Shown here: positions 1-8,552 of the stretch, piece by piece
Position numbering within the stretch: the first letter of the stretch is position 1
How the letters are laid out: each line of letters starts with the position of its first letter
Assembly (NCBI RefSeq): GCF_005048155.1
Contig: NZ_SUMB01000001.1
Location: forward strand, 310,001-374,000
DNA from: Streptomyces piniterrae
Lineage (GTDB): Bacteria > Actinomycetota > Actinomycetes > Streptomycetales > Streptomycetaceae
Reading direction: 5' to 3'
DNA: 64,000 bases
Position numbers and translations under genes: made by a program
The notes under the pieces: generated by a model
Databases searched by the model: none
Told to the model about the DNA's origin: nothing
The model's input: only the letters and a program-made list of their open reading frames with translations

Positions 1-1
1 G

Positions 2-1501
2 GGCACCGGCCTGCTCGCCAGCACATACAACATCGCCAACGTCGTCCCGATGAGCATCTACACCCTGCTCATCGGCGGTGCCCTCAACTCGGTGCTGGTG
101 CCGCAGCTCGTCCGCGCCAGGGCCGAGCACGCGGACGGCGGACGGGCCTACGAACAGCGCCTGGTCACCCTCGTCCTCACGGTGCTCGCCATCGGTACCG
201 CGCTCGCCGTATGGGCCGCGCCGCAGATCGTCGCCATCTACACACCCGACACGCCCAGGACCCACGCCGCCTTCGAGCTCACCGTCGTCTTCGCCCGCTT
301 CCTCCTCCCACAGATCTTCTTCTACGGCCTGTTCTTCATCCTCGGCCAAGTCCTCAACGCCCGGAGCAAGTTCGGCGCGATGATGTGGACGCCGGTCCTC
401 AACAACGTCGTCCTGATCGCGATGTTCGGCGTCTACATCGGCGTGATGGCCGGTCCCGACCGCGTCGAGGACATCACGCCGGGCCAGATCGACCTGCTGG
501 GCTTCGCCACCACCGGAGGAATCGCCCTCCAGGGCCTCGCCCTGATCCCCTTCGTCCGCGCCGCGGGCTTCCGCTTCCGGCCGCGCTTCGACTGGCGCGG
601 CACCGGCCTGCGCAAAAGCATCGTGGCCGCCCGCTGGACGCTCCTGTTCGTGCTCGCCAACCTGGTCGCGATGACCGTCGTCACGCACTACGCCGACGCC
701 GCCGACCACCAACTCCCCACCGCGGGCGTCGGGTTCAGCGCCTACTCCTACGCGCAGGGCATCTGGATGCTGCCGCAGTCGATCATCACCGTCTCCCTCG
801 TGACGGCGCTGCTGCCGCGGATGAGCCGGGCGGTCACCGAACACCGCCTGGACGACCTGCGCGGCGACCTCTCCCGCGCCCTGCGCGTCAGCGGCGTCCT
901 CATCGTCCCGGCCGCCTTCTTCTTCCTCGTCTTCGGCCCGCAGACCGCACAACTGCTGCTCGCCCACGGCACGGTGGACGCCACCTCGGCCGGCCCCGCC
1001 GGACAGATGCTGCAGGCCTTCGGCCTCGGCCTCATCCCGTACTCCGCCCAATACCTGCTGCTGCGCGGCTTCTACGCCTTCGAGGACACCCGTACACCGT
1101 TCTGGATGGCCGTCTGGATCAGCGCCGTCAACATCGCCCTGGCCACCGCCTGCCACCTGTGGCTGCCGGCCCGCTGGGCGGTCACCGGCATGGCCCTCGC
1201 GTACACCGTGGCCTACGGCGTCGGGCTGCTCGCCACCGCGCTGCTGCTCCGCCGACGGCTCGCCGGCCGGCTCGACGGACGACGGCTGTTCCGCACCTAC
1301 GGCAAGCTGACCGTGTCCGCCGGCGCGGCCGGGGCGCTCGGCTGGCTCGCGGCGCGCGCCTGCTCCGGCGTCCCCCTCTCGGCGGGCTGGACCCCGGTGC
1401 TGACGCTGGCCGCAGGCGCCGCCACGATGACGCTGATCTTCCTGGGCCTGGCGCGCCTTCTGAAGATCGGGGAACTGCGGAGCCTGCCCGGTTTGCGGTG
1501 A
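2..1501 (+). CDS. murJ: MurJ/MviN-family lipid II flippase, 5' end outside window
   Basis: The reading frame is open from base 2, so the true start lies to the left and the ATG at 50 is internal. The visible 499 residues form a string of hydrophobic segments separated by short Arg-rich loops, the pattern of the MOP-superfamily transporters. The early GALNSVLVPQ and later YSYAQGIWMLPQSI-type segments match MurJ. MurJ proteins flip undecaprenyl-linked lipid II across the inner membrane for peptidoglycan synthesis. Streptomycetes often carry extra MurJ paralogues, so this may not be the essential copy. It ends 12 bp before the stop of the convergent gene at 1514, leaving no room for a separate terminator. 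Confidence 0.85.
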   Translation, partial: GTGLLASTYNIANVVPMSIYTLLIGGALNSVLVPQLVRARAEHADGGRAYEQRLVTLVLTVLAIGTALAVWAAPQIVAIYTPDTPRTHAAFELTVVFARFLLPQIFFYGLFFILGQVLNARSKFGAMMWTPVLNNVVLIAMFGVYIGVMAGPDRVEDITPGQIDLLGFATTGGIALQGLALIPFVRAAGFRFRPRFDWRGTGLRKSIVAARWTLLFVLANLVAMTVVTHYADAADHQLPTAGVGFSAYSYAQGIWMLPQSIITVSLVTALLPRMSRAVTEHRLDDLRGDLSRALRVSGVLIVPAAFFFLVFGPQTAQLLLAHGTVDATSAGPAGQMLQAFGLGLIPYSAQYLLLRGFYAFEDTRTPFWMAVWISAVNIALATACHLWLPARWAVTGMALAYTVAYGVGLLATALLLRRRLAGRLDGRRLFRTYGKLTVSAGAAGALGWLAARACSGVPLSAGWTPVLTLAAGAATMTLIFLGLARLLKIGELRSLPGLR

Positions 1502-1513
1502 GCAGGGGCGGAC

Positions 1514-1999
1514 CTACGCGTCCCCCTGCGCGGCGGCGGTGATCCAGCCGATCACCGCGGCGACCGTGGCGTCGTCCAGGGCCGCGAGGACCCGGACGGC
1601 GGCCGCGTCCCCGGCAGCGGGAGCGACACCGGCCTTGGTGAGCGCGGCCTGAAGGTCCAGCCGACGTCGGTCGGGCGTGGCCACGGAGTACCGCAGCCGG
1701 TCCTCGGGGCGCGGGGGAGCGGGCGGCCGGTCGCCATCGCCACGGTACGGGGGCTGGAGCTGGGGGCCCTGCGGATCCGTGAGGCTCTGGGGGCGGGAGA
1801 GCCGGTGGGCGTCCGAGGCGGGTGCCGGAAACGGGATCCGGTCCTCGGGACGTGGTGGCGGACAGATCCGGTCCTCCGGGCGCGGTGGCGGGAGACGGAG
1901 ATCCGTCGAGTACGCGGGTACGAAGAAGCGCTCCGCCGGCGGCGTGCCCAACGCCGTGTCCAGCGGCGTGACCAGGGGGTGCTCGCAGTACAGCGACAT
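1514..1999 (-). CDS. Hypothetical protein with PPRPEDR repeats
   Basis: This 161-residue protein was not recognised. The ATG at 1999 is chosen because CCTCC at 2005-2009 gives a GGAGG ribosome-binding site five bases upstream; a longer frame reaches 2116 without one. The N-terminus (MSLYCEHPLVTPL) is followed by a Pro/Arg-rich middle in which PPPRPEDRI or PPRPEDRL occurs three times. The last 60 residues are Ala-rich and probably helical, ending VIGWITAAAQGDA. There is no signal peptide or membrane span. The repeats may be a disordered linker. The gene converges on the MurJ gene. Function unknown. Confidence 0.7.
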   Translation of the reverse strand: MSLYCEHPLVTPLDTALGTPPAERFFVPAYSTDLRLPPPRPEDRICPPPRPEDRIPFPAPASDAHRLSRPQSLTDPQGPQLQPPYRGDGDRPPAPPRPEDRLRYSVATPDRRRLDLQAALTKAGVAPAAGDAAAVRVLAALDDATVAAVIGWITAAAQGDA

Positions 2000-2176
2000 C
2001 AAGGCCTCCACAGTTCTGTCCGGTCCATCCGGCTCGATGCCCGATCGATCCGACGTCGATCCGGCGATGGTTGGTGAGAACGTCTCAGCTCTTCGGAAGC
2101 CCTGCCGGCCCTCCACGGTTGCGCGGGCCGCGGGGGTTCACCCGATGGGAGCAGGGTTCCTCAGTACGGTGGGCGG

Positions 2177-2803
2177 ATGCCGTACTCCGACCGGATGCCG
2201 AAGCCGTACTGGAACCACAATGTGCACTACCACCGGCTGGTGCTCGACGCCGTGCCGGACGGCTGTGCGCGGGCCCTGGACCTCGGATGTGGCGACGGTC
2301 TGCTGGTTCGCGAACTCGCCGGGCGGGTTGGTGAGGTGACGGGGGTGGACCGCTCCGCCGAGATGATCCGGCTGGCGCGCGAGCGCAGCGTGGAAATCCC
2401 GAACGCGGCGTTCGTCGAGGCGGACTTCATGGCGGTGCATGTCATGCCGCAGGGTGGTTACGACTTCGTCAGCGCCGTGGCCGTCATCCACCACCTGGAC
2501 TTCGCGGCCGCGCTGGACCGGATGGCCGCGCTGCTCGCGCCCGGTGGCCGCCTCGTCCTCGTCGGCCTGGCGGCCAACCGTACGCCGCTGGACTGGGTCG
2601 TCAGCGGCGCGGGCCTGCCCGCCGCCCGCCTTCTCGCCCGGCGCCACGGCGGTAAGACCGGTCCGCCCGGCATGCCGGTCCAAGAGGTCGAGATGGCCTG
2701 GGGCGAGGTACGGCGCGCGGCCCGCGAACGGCTGCCGGGCAGCCGCTACCGCCGCCATCTGCTGTGGCGCTATTCGGTGGTGTGGGACAGGCCGGGTGCA
2801 TGA
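2177..2803 (+). CDS. Class I SAM-dependent methyltransferase
   Basis: A 208-residue soluble protein with the Rossmann-type SAM-binding motif I (ALDLGCGDG, about residues 33-41). The acidic residue ending strand 2 lies in VTGVDRSAEMI, and SAVAVIHHLD occupies the motif-IV position. The LLAPGGRLVLVGL segment is typical of the Methyltransf_11/25 families. The IHHL stretch is usual in small-molecule methyltransferases, but the substrate cannot be read from sequence. The ATG at 2177 follows a GGGCGG stretch. The gene stands alone on the plus strand. Confidence 0.85.
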   Translation: MPYSDRMPKPYWNHNVHYHRLVLDAVPDGCARALDLGCGDGLLVRELAGRVGEVTGVDRSAEMIRLARERSVEIPNAAFVEADFMAVHVMPQGGYDFVSAVAVIHHLDFAAALDRMAALLAPGGRLVLVGLAANRTPLDWVVSGAGLPAARLLARRHGGKTGPPGMPVQEVEMAWGEVRRAARERLPGSRYRRHLLWRYSVVWDRPGA

Positions 2804-3153
2804 CCCGAGGGCCGTCGGTGTCCACATTCACCTCAAGTTAACGACATCGAACATTGTCTGACGATTGATTCGTTTCTTACATGTCATCACCCTCTATACG
2901 GCTGCATGGCATCAGTTCTCACCGCTTGCGCCTCGATCAGCTGAAAGATCCGGGCAATGGACCGGGAAAACCGAGGCCTTTCGGTGGTGAATCGGCGACC
3001 ATCACCGGCCGGACACATAACTCTCTCCTGCTGTTCACACTGTGGTGATTAGCGCGGTGAAATGGTGTCAGCGGCCGTATACCCAACGGCCGGCGCCGGC
3101 CGTGCCCCACATCTCGCGGTCCGGTGCCACATTTCGGGGAGAGGACACCCTCC
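2804..3153 (+). promoter_or_regulatory. Intergenic region with possible PHO-box-like repeats upstream of endonuclease I
   Basis: This 350-bp gap has locally lower GC than its flanks and should carry the promoter of the downstream nuclease. ATTCACC at 2826-2832 and GTTAACG at 2837-2843 are spaced 11 bp apart. Further down, GTTCACA at 3033-3039 is followed by GGTGATT (3044-3050) and CGGTGAA (from 3055), again at 11-bp spacing. PhoP sites in Streptomyces are 11-bp direct repeats resembling GTTCACC, and extracellular nucleases are often phosphate-regulated. The match is imperfect, so this is a weak inference. No ORF or RNA gene was seen here. Confidence 0.3.
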
Positions 3154-4020
3154 GTGGACAACACCCGCGTGACCCGTCGTGGCCGCATCGCACTGACCGT
3201 AGCGGCCGGAACCGTATTGGTGGCGGTGGCCGCACAGATTCCGGCCACCGCTACCGCCACCCCGGCCGCGCACGCCGGATCCGGTGCCACGACCGTCACC
3301 CAGCGCTCGTCCATATCCGTCGGCGCGTATGACGACTCGTACTACGAGGACGCCATAGGAAAGACCGGCCAGGACCTCAAGAATTCGCTCCACCAGATCA
3401 TCAGCAGCACCCAGACCGGGAAACTGACCTATGACCAGGTCTGGGACGCCCTCAAGGAAACCGACGAGGACCCGGCCAACAGCGCGAACGTGATTCTGCT
3501 GTATTCCGGCACATCGCAGAGCAAGAACTCCAACGGTCCCGATCCGGACGACTGGAACCGTGAGCACGTCTGGGCGAAATCCCATGGCGATTTCGGCACC
3601 GCGACCGGACCCGGCACCGACATTCACCATCTGCGGCCGTCGGATGTCTCCGTCAACAGCACCCGCGGAAACAAGGACTTCGACAAAGGCGGTACCGAAG
3701 TCGGTGAGGCACCCGGCAATTTCACCGACGACGATTCCTTCGAGCCGCGCGACGCGGACAAGGGCGATGTCGCCCGCATGATCCTCTATATGGCCGTCCG
3801 CTATGACGGCGACGACGGCTTCCCCGACCTGGAGCCCAACGACAGCGTCGACAACGGCTCCAAGCCCAACATCGGCCGGATCTCCGTCCTGAAGCAGTGG
3901 AGCCAGCAGGACCCGCCGAGCACCTTCGAAAAGCACCGCAACCAGGTGATATTCGATAAGTACCAGCACAACCGGAACCCGTTCATCGACCACCCGGAGT
4001 GGGTCAACGAGATCTGGTAA
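3154..4020 (+). CDS. Secreted endonuclease I (EndA/NucM family)
   Basis: A 288-residue protein starting at GTG 3154, preceded by GGGGAGAGG at a nine-base spacing. The N-terminus is a Sec-type signal (Arg-rich start, then a hydrophobic run to about residue 28 and an Ala-rich stretch near residue 40). The mature part has the endonuclease I beta-beta-alpha-metal core: WNREHVWAKSH around residues 134-144, then DIHHLRPSD around 156-164, then an Asn-rich NSTRGN segment. The family cuts DNA and sometimes RNA non-specifically; a secreted enzyme would serve nucleic-acid scavenging. A likely terminator follows at 4043-4069. Confidence 0.9.
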   Translation: MDNTRVTRRGRIALTVAAGTVLVAVAAQIPATATATPAAHAGSGATTVTQRSSISVGAYDDSYYEDAIGKTGQDLKNSLHQIISSTQTGKLTYDQVWDALKETDEDPANSANVILLYSGTSQSKNSNGPDPDDWNREHVWAKSHGDFGTATGPGTDIHHLRPSDVSVNSTRGNKDFDKGGTEVGEAPGNFTDDDSFEPRDADKGDVARMILYMAVRYDGDDGFPDLEPNDSVDNGSKPNIGRISVLKQWSQQDPPSTFEKHRNQVIFDKYQHNRNPFIDHPEWVNEIW

Positions 4021-4042
4021 CCCGTACAGCGGAACCGGGGCA

Positions 4043-4069
4043 CCGCCGTCCGGCACATGACGACGGCGG
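4043..4069 (+). terminator. Likely terminator after endonuclease I gene
   Basis: CCGCCGTC (4043-4050) pairs perfectly with GACGGCGG (4062-4069) across an 11-nt loop, 22 bp after the stop codon. No T-run follows, which is common for GC-rich actinobacterial terminators. Confidence 0.5.
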
Positions 4070-4243
4070 GGCTCCGGCACCGAGGCCCGAATATGGTCGT
4101 ACATTCGCCCGATCGGTCGTGGACCTACCTGACCGGATATGCCCTTGCCGGTGAAGGGTAACGCGTCTGCCACGGTTGTCGTGACTGCCGGGCGTTGCTC
4201 GGTGTAGCGTCCAGATCAGCTGTCGTGGTTCCGAAGTGCCGGG

Positions 4244-4266
4244 CGCCCGTGTCGCATTCACGGGCG
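4244..4266 (+). promoter_or_regulatory. Hairpin plus T-rich tract in the cold-shock gene leader
   Basis: CGCCCGTG (4244-4251) pairs with CACGGGCG (4259-4266) across a seven-base loop. It is followed at once by TTCTTGTTGTG, the most T-rich stretch of the area. It sits about 100 bp before the cold-shock ATG, inside the 343-bp gap 4021-4363 that should contain the promoter and leader. It could be an attenuator, a temperature-responsive structure, or simply the end of an upstream transcript. Nothing else gene-like was seen in this gap. Confidence 0.4.
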
Positions 4267-4363
4267 TTCTTGTTGTGTGGTGCGCCTCTGAACCAGGGCG
4301 ATCACCTCCGGGTTCCGCAGTGTGCGGGAGCCGATTCAAGCCCATTGAACGAAGGAAACAGGT

Positions 4364-4576
4364 ATGGCTTCTTCCTCCGGCACTGTGAAGTGGTTCAACT
4401 CGGAGAAGGGATTCGGCTTCATCGCGCAGGACGGCGGTGGCGCCGACGTTTTCGCGCACTACTCGAACATTGACGCCACGGGGTTCCGTGAGCTGCAGGA
4501 AGGCCAGAAGGTGATCTTCGAGGTCACCCAGGGCCAGAAGGGCCCTCAGGCGGAGAACATCCGCCCGGCGGAATAA
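4364..4576 (+). CDS. CspA-family cold-shock protein
   Basis: A 70-residue single cold-shock domain. The RNA-binding motifs are intact: [12 protein letters not shown] (RNP1 region, about residues 9-20) and DVFAHYSNI (RNP2, about 28-36). These bind single-stranded RNA or DNA and act as RNA chaperones. Start ATG 4364 follows GAAGGAAA. Streptomyces genomes carry many such paralogues, often with long leaders; this one has at least 100 nt of leader with a hairpin. A strong terminator follows at 4591-4629, so the gene is monocistronic. Confidence 0.95.
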   Translation: MASSSGTVKWFNSEKGFGFIAQDGGGADVFAHYSNIDATGFRELQEGQKVIFEVTQGQKGPQAENIRPAE

Positions 4577-4590
4577 TCACGGACCTCCTG

Positions 4591-4629
4591 CGACGGCGCC
4601 CGCTCCCGGACCGGGGGCGGGCGCCGTCG
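4591..4629 (+). terminator. Strong hairpin terminator after cold-shock gene
   Basis: CGACGGCGCCCGC (4591-4603) pairs perfectly with GCGGGCGCCGTCG (4617-4629), a 13-bp stem whose 13-nt centre can pair further. It begins 15 bp after the stop codon. Confidence 0.8.
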
Positions 4630-4762
4630 TGTGGGGGGCCGTACGCGACCGTCGAGGTGCCGGGGACCGCGCGGGGGCGCGTGCGGGCGGCGGGATCACC
4701 CGATCGGCCGTGAACCGGCGCATCGGATTCGCGGAATCCAGGTGTGGTCTCTCCGCTGCCGC

Positions 4763-5455
4763 TCACGGGCGGCGGTCGTTGAGGATCTTCTGGAAGAGGC
4801 GGTGGTCGCGCCAGGCGCCGTTGATGTGGAGGTAATGCGCAGCGGTGCCGTACGGCGTGAATCCGCACTTGGCCAGCACGCGTTGCGAAGCCACGTTGTC
4901 GACGAGGGTGCCGGCCTCCAGCCGGTGCAGGCCGAGCGCTCGGTCGGCCGTCGCACAGACCTGGTTCACCGCGGCGGTGGCGAGGCCGTGGCCCACGTGG
5001 TCCGCAGCGATCCAGTAGCCGACGCCGGCGCTGCGGAAGGGGCCGAGCGCGATGTCGGAGAGAGTGATCGCACCGACGATGTGGGGTTCCGGGGCGCTTT
5101 TCGCCTCCGGGGCGGAGTCCGGCCCGGTGGCCGTGCCGGAGTCCGGCCGGCGCTGCTGCGTACCGCGCCCGGAGACCGCGCAGGCTTCGTCGGGCGTGTC
5201 GATCCCCGGCACCGTCTCGGGTGTCGTACGGACCAGAACCCAGGGCATCATCCGTCCCGCGCGCTGCTCGGCCAGGTGCAGACGCAGCCGCTCCGCCTGC
5301 CCGGCGGGGGTGAAGAAGGCGTCGTCGCGGTCCGGCTCCCAGGGGTGGAGATGCGCACGGCTGCGCCGGTAGGCGCGGGCGAGGCCGGTGGCGTCCTCCG
5401 GAGTGGCGGGCCGCATCAGGACGTCGGGGGTGAGCTGGGCGGACGCGGTGATCAT
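4763..5455 (-). CDS. GNAT acetyltransferase (RimJ/RimL type)
   Basis: A 230-residue protein of the ribosomal-protein N-acetyltransferase-like GNAT group. Recognisable parts are the N-terminal LMRPATPEDATGLARAYRRS, the central IVGAITLSDI strand, and GVGYWIAADHVGHGLATAAV. The last resembles the acetyl-CoA pyrophosphate loop but has VGHGLA where Q/RxxGxG/A is usual. The C-terminal LEAGTLVDNVASQRVLAKCG is typical. A Ser/Gly/Pro-rich insertion of about 40 residues lies between the first sheet and the core. Start ATG 5455 has only a weak GGGCGA site. Acceptor substrate unknown. Confidence 0.8.
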   Translation of the reverse strand: MITASAQLTPDVLMRPATPEDATGLARAYRRSRAHLHPWEPDRDDAFFTPAGQAERLRLHLAEQRAGRMMPWVLVRTTPETVPGIDTPDEACAVSGRGTQQRRPDSGTATGPDSAPEAKSAPEPHIVGAITLSDIALGPFRSAGVGYWIAADHVGHGLATAAVNQVCATADRALGLHRLEAGTLVDNVASQRVLAKCGFTPYGTAAHYLHINGAWRDHRLFQKILNDRRP

Positions 5456-5495
5456 TCGCCCAGCGTAAGCACGGGCCGGCCGGCTTCTCCCGGAT

Positions 5496-6491
5496 TCAGC
5501 CTGCCGGGACGGGTCCCTGCATCCGCTCACTGATCCAGTGCAGCGAGTCGGCCATCTTCTTGATGTAGTTGTGGCTGCTGTGCTTGCCGGGGACCCAGAA
5601 CAGCGTGCTGTGGACCGGCCCACGGGTGTGATCCTTGATGAACTGCCGCACCTTGGGGATGGCGACTTCCTTGTCCCCGAGTTCAAACGCGAGATAGACG
5701 TCCGGCCCCTTCCGTGCGACCAGCCGCCGGGCGAGCCAGCCCGGATCGTTCGCCTGCTTTTCCTTCGGGTGGCCCTGCCACATCACGGAGTCGGGAGCCA
5801 CATCCGGCCCATTGGCGATGGCCGCCGTGAATCTCTCGGGATACTGAAGGACGGACTTCAGGGCAGCGAAACCCCCCGACGAGGTCCCCATGTAGGCCCA
5901 GCCGGCACGGCCGTCGTACGTACGGAAATTGGCGCGGGCGAAGTCGGGGACGTCCTCGGTCAGCCAGGAGCCCATCTTCGGCTGGCCGGGGATATCGCTG
6001 GCGTCGTAGTACTTCTTCTCCGGATTCAGCACCGGCATCACCACGATGAAGGGCAGTGTCCTGCCCTGCCGTGACCACTCCGCGATGCTTTCCTGGAGCC
6101 GGAAATCGCCACCGGCCCAGTAGTTTCCCGGATAGCCCTCGGCGCCGGGCAGCGCGATGAGCACGGGGAAGGCGCTCTTCGCGTATCGCGGTTGGTGGTA
6201 CTGCGGCGGGACCCACGCCCATACGTTCCCGGTGTAGCCGGACTTCCGCCCCCGCCACTTGGTCTTCACGATTTTCGTGCCGTCGGCGCCGGTCGTGCGA
6301 TACGTACGGAACCTGGCACGTGGACCGGTTGGCCGACGTACTTTCGGGAGCCGGGCGTTTGCCTTTTCCGGGTGGTCGGCGAGGGCCGGAGCATCGGAGG
6401 AGCCGACCAGATTGCTGCCGTCACAGCCGCCGCTGGCGAGCAGGCCCATGGAGACGGCACACACCGTGACGCCGATGCGCAGGAGATTCAT
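5496..6491 (-). CDS. Secreted alpha/beta-hydrolase esterase, copy 1
   Basis: A 331-residue exported protein of the esterase D/antigen 85-like group (Esterase, PF00756). The N-terminal hydrophobic run ends at ASGGC, an imperfect lipobox, so lipoprotein status is uncertain. The core has FPVLIALPG (oxyanion strand), LPFIVVMPVLNPEKKYYD, and the nucleophile elbow MGTSSGGFAAL. KHSSHNY near the end supplies the likely His. Family members are carboxylesterases or acyltransferases acting outside the membrane. The ATG at 6491 follows AAGGAG. It is a clear paralogue of the gene at 6978-8003; one small gene lies between them. Confidence 0.8.
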   Translation of the reverse strand: MNLLRIGVTVCAVSMGLLASGGCDGSNLVGSSDAPALADHPEKANARLPKVRRPTGPRARFRTYRTTGADGTKIVKTKWRGRKSGYTGNVWAWVPPQYHQPRYAKSAFPVLIALPGAEGYPGNYWAGGDFRLQESIAEWSRQGRTLPFIVVMPVLNPEKKYYDASDIPGQPKMGSWLTEDVPDFARANFRTYDGRAGWAYMGTSSGGFAALKSVLQYPERFTAAIANGPDVAPDSVMWQGHPKEKQANDPGWLARRLVARKGPDVYLAFELGDKEVAIPKVRQFIKDHTRGPVHSTLFWVPGKHSSHNYIKKMADSLHWISERMQGPVPAG

Positions 6492-6553
6492 CGCAATGCG
6501 CTCCTTGGGCGGACGATGGGGAGCCACCGCGCGACGGCACGGCTCCCCGGGAG

Positions 6554-6754
6554 TCAGTACTGCGGCGGCCGGTCCCGCCCCCCGTCCCGATCCGATCCGA
6601 GCTGTGTATTGAGCTCTTCCTGGGCCGTGTGGACCTGACTGGAGTACTTGCCCCGCGTCTTCTCGTCGACGAATTCGCCGGCCTGGTCGACGCCCTTGCC
6701 GGCCTGTTCCTCATGGCCCTTGAGCAATTGTTGGAGCTTGTCCATCACGGACAT
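6554..6754 (-). CDS. MT0933-like small antitoxin-type protein
   Basis: A 66-residue charged, helical protein (MSVMDKLQQLLKGHEEQAGK start) like the actinobacterial MT0933-like antitoxin family: a short Lys/Glu/Gln-rich protein with KGVDQAGEFVDEKTRGKYSSQV. The start at 6754 is set by GAGGAGG seven bases upstream. The family name comes from a mycobacterial toxin-antitoxin assignment, but no toxin gene is adjacent, so a role as antitoxin is not supported here. It lies between two paralogous esterase genes on the same strand. Confidence 0.75.
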   Translation of the reverse strand: MSVMDKLQQLLKGHEEQAGKGVDQAGEFVDEKTRGKYSSQVHTAQEELNTQLGSDRDGGRDRPPQY

Positions 6755-6856
6755 CGCCCACCTCCTCGGGGCATCCTCCTCGCCAGGGTTTCCGCCGCTC
6801 CAGCATCGCCCGCATCCGTGCGATCTGCATCCGCGCCCGACCCGCGCCCGAGCGGC

Positions 6857-6889
6857 CACACGAGGAAGTCACACGAGAATTCACACGAG
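6857..6889. repeat. CACACGAG repeated three times
   Basis: CACACGAG occurs at 6857-6864, 6870-6877 and 6882-6889 (spacing 13 and 12 bp) in the 223-bp gap upstream of the antitoxin-like gene. The gap otherwise holds nothing gene-like. It could be a regulator-binding array or slippage product. Confidence 0.4.
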
Positions 6890-6977
6890 GAAGAGGCCAG
6901 GTGAGAGGCCCGGCCAGGCCTGGTACCGGCCGGTCCGGCGGTGTGTCGTACGCGGTCCCGGTTTCGCCACCAGGTCC

Positions 6978-8003
6978 TCAGGAACCACTGGGGACCGGCG
7001 CCTTGAGATGCTCACTGATGAACTTGATGGAGCCGGCTTCCATGCCCTTTTGGTAGTCCCAGGCGTTGTGCCGCCCACCGGGAATGATCTGCAATGAGGT
7101 GTGTATCGGACCCCTGCCGAAGGTCTGCCGGAACTTGTTTATCTGGGAGGTGACGGCGGCGGGTTCCCTGCTGCCGGCCTGGAACGCGAGATAGACGTCC
7201 GGGCCACCCTTCCGCAGCAGACCCTGAGCCAACTTCTCGGGGTTGTTGGCATCCTTCTCCGCCTGGTGCCCGGCCCACAGCGGCGAGTCCGGCACGATAT
7301 CCGGGCCGCTGGCTATCACCGCCTTGAACTTCTCCGGGAACTTCAGCACCGACTTGAGACCGGCGAAACCACCCGAGGACGAACCCATGAAGGCCCAGCC
7401 GTCACGGGACTTGAACGTCCGGAAGTTGGCCTTCGTGAAGTTCACGACGTCCTCCGTCAGCCAGGTACCCATCTTCTGCTGGCCCGGGATGTCGCTGCCG
7501 TCGTGGTACTGGGTGTCCGGATTGAGCATCGGCATCACGACGATGAACGGGAGGCTCTTGCCCTCCTCGGTCCACTTGGTGAGGTTCTCCTGCAGCTTGA
7601 TGTCACCCCCCACCCAGTAATTCGTGACGCCGCCCTCTTCCTTCGGACTGCCCAAACCGCCGGGCAGAGCCATCAGCACCGGAAATCCGCTCTTGGCGTA
7701 TTTCGGGTCCTTGTACTCCTTCGGCGCCCAGACCCATACGCTGCCGGTCACTCCCGACTTCGCGCCCTTCAGCGTCGCCCGGCCTATATGGGTGCCGTCA
7801 TCCAGCGTTCGGGTGATACGGAAGTCGCTCTTGGGGCCGGTCGGCATCAGGGTGTCGCTGTCCACCGGCTTGCCCTGCGCGGAGCCGTCGCCCTTGGCAC
7901 CGGCATTGAAATCGACCGGCTCTCCGGTATCCGAGCAGCCGGTGAGCAGTGCGGAGGAAATGGCGAGCACGGTGGCGAGCGGGACGGCGTAACGGGATTT
8001 CAA
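6978..8003 (-). CDS. Secreted esterase lipoprotein, copy 2
   Basis: A 341-residue paralogue of the esterase at 5496. The frame stays open far upstream, but TTG 8003 is chosen: it has GGAG six bases upstream and yields a short lipoprotein signal with a canonical lipobox LLTGC near residue 23. Conserved blocks include SGVTGSVWVWAPKEY, FPVLMALPGGLG, LPFIVVMPMLNPDTQYHD and the elbow MGSSSGGFAGL; the C-terminal His lies in GGRHNAWDY. Where copy 1 has FELGDKEVA this copy has FQAGSREPA, so the acidic triad residue may differ. Probably membrane-anchored outside the cell. Confidence 0.8.
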   Translation of the reverse strand: MKSRYAVPLATVLAISSALLTGCSDTGEPVDFNAGAKGDGSAQGKPVDSDTLMPTGPKSDFRITRTLDDGTHIGRATLKGAKSGVTGSVWVWAPKEYKDPKYAKSGFPVLMALPGGLGSPKEEGGVTNYWVGGDIKLQENLTKWTEEGKSLPFIVVMPMLNPDTQYHDGSDIPGQQKMGTWLTEDVVNFTKANFRTFKSRDGWAFMGSSSGGFAGLKSVLKFPEKFKAVIASGPDIVPDSPLWAGHQAEKDANNPEKLAQGLLRKGGPDVYLAFQAGSREPAAVTSQINKFRQTFGRGPIHTSLQIIPGGRHNAWDYQKGMEAGSIKFISEHLKAPVPSGS

Positions 8004-8234
8004 CGGTGACTCCGCGGGCTGGGCGATCAAGTGCAAGTGCCCATAAAGAGGGAAAACCGATGCCGGAGGTTCCGTGGTGGTGAGATGGGGTGCGGCGGCG
8101 AGGGCGCCGGGATATCCGGGGGTCGTTCCGGCGCCGGCCACCCGATCGGCCCAAGGCGGCTCCGGCGCTTCCTCACCCGGGCTCGTCCGCTTGATCGACG
8201 GGCACCGCGCCGCCATCCGGCTGAGAATGCAGCG

Positions 8235-8513
8235 GTGAGCGATGAACACCGCAGTGCAGACGACACCGCGCCTCGCCCCACGACGGCCGACGAGGAACGG
8301 CGGCTCGCCAGGCGGGCGCTGGCCGGCCGCGCGCGGGACGCGGCCGATCTTTCTCTGCTGATGGACATGCTGGATCTGGATCCATGCCACGACCCGCGCC
8401 ATGAAGCGGCGCGCGAAACGACTCCCGGCCACGAGGCGACGTACGGCCGAGAGGCGGGGCGCGGCCACGGAACGGCGCGCGGGTCACGACACCGGGCACG
8501 GCGCCGACCGTGA
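8235..8513 (+). CDS. Small hypothetical protein
   Basis: A possible 92-residue protein starting at GTG 8235 (VSDEHRSADD). Its centre, DEERRLARRALAGRARDAADLSLLMDMLDL, is a helical stretch seen in small uncharacterised Streptomyces proteins. The ribosome-binding site is weak and the C-terminal third is Arg/His/Gly-rich, so start and coding status are uncertain. It is divergent from the esterase at 8003 and convergent with the MerR gene at 8553. Confidence 0.45.
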   Translation: MSDEHRSADDTAPRPTTADEERRLARRALAGRARDAADLSLLMDMLDLDPCHDPRHEAARETTPGHEATYGREAGRGHGTARGSRHRARRRP

Positions 8514-8552
8514 ACTTTCGACCGTGAACCTTGTCGATGACGCGGGAGCGCC

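Noticed and set aside
6554..6754. Functional toxin-antitoxin module
   Set aside because: Only the antitoxin-like protein is present; neighbouring genes are esterases.
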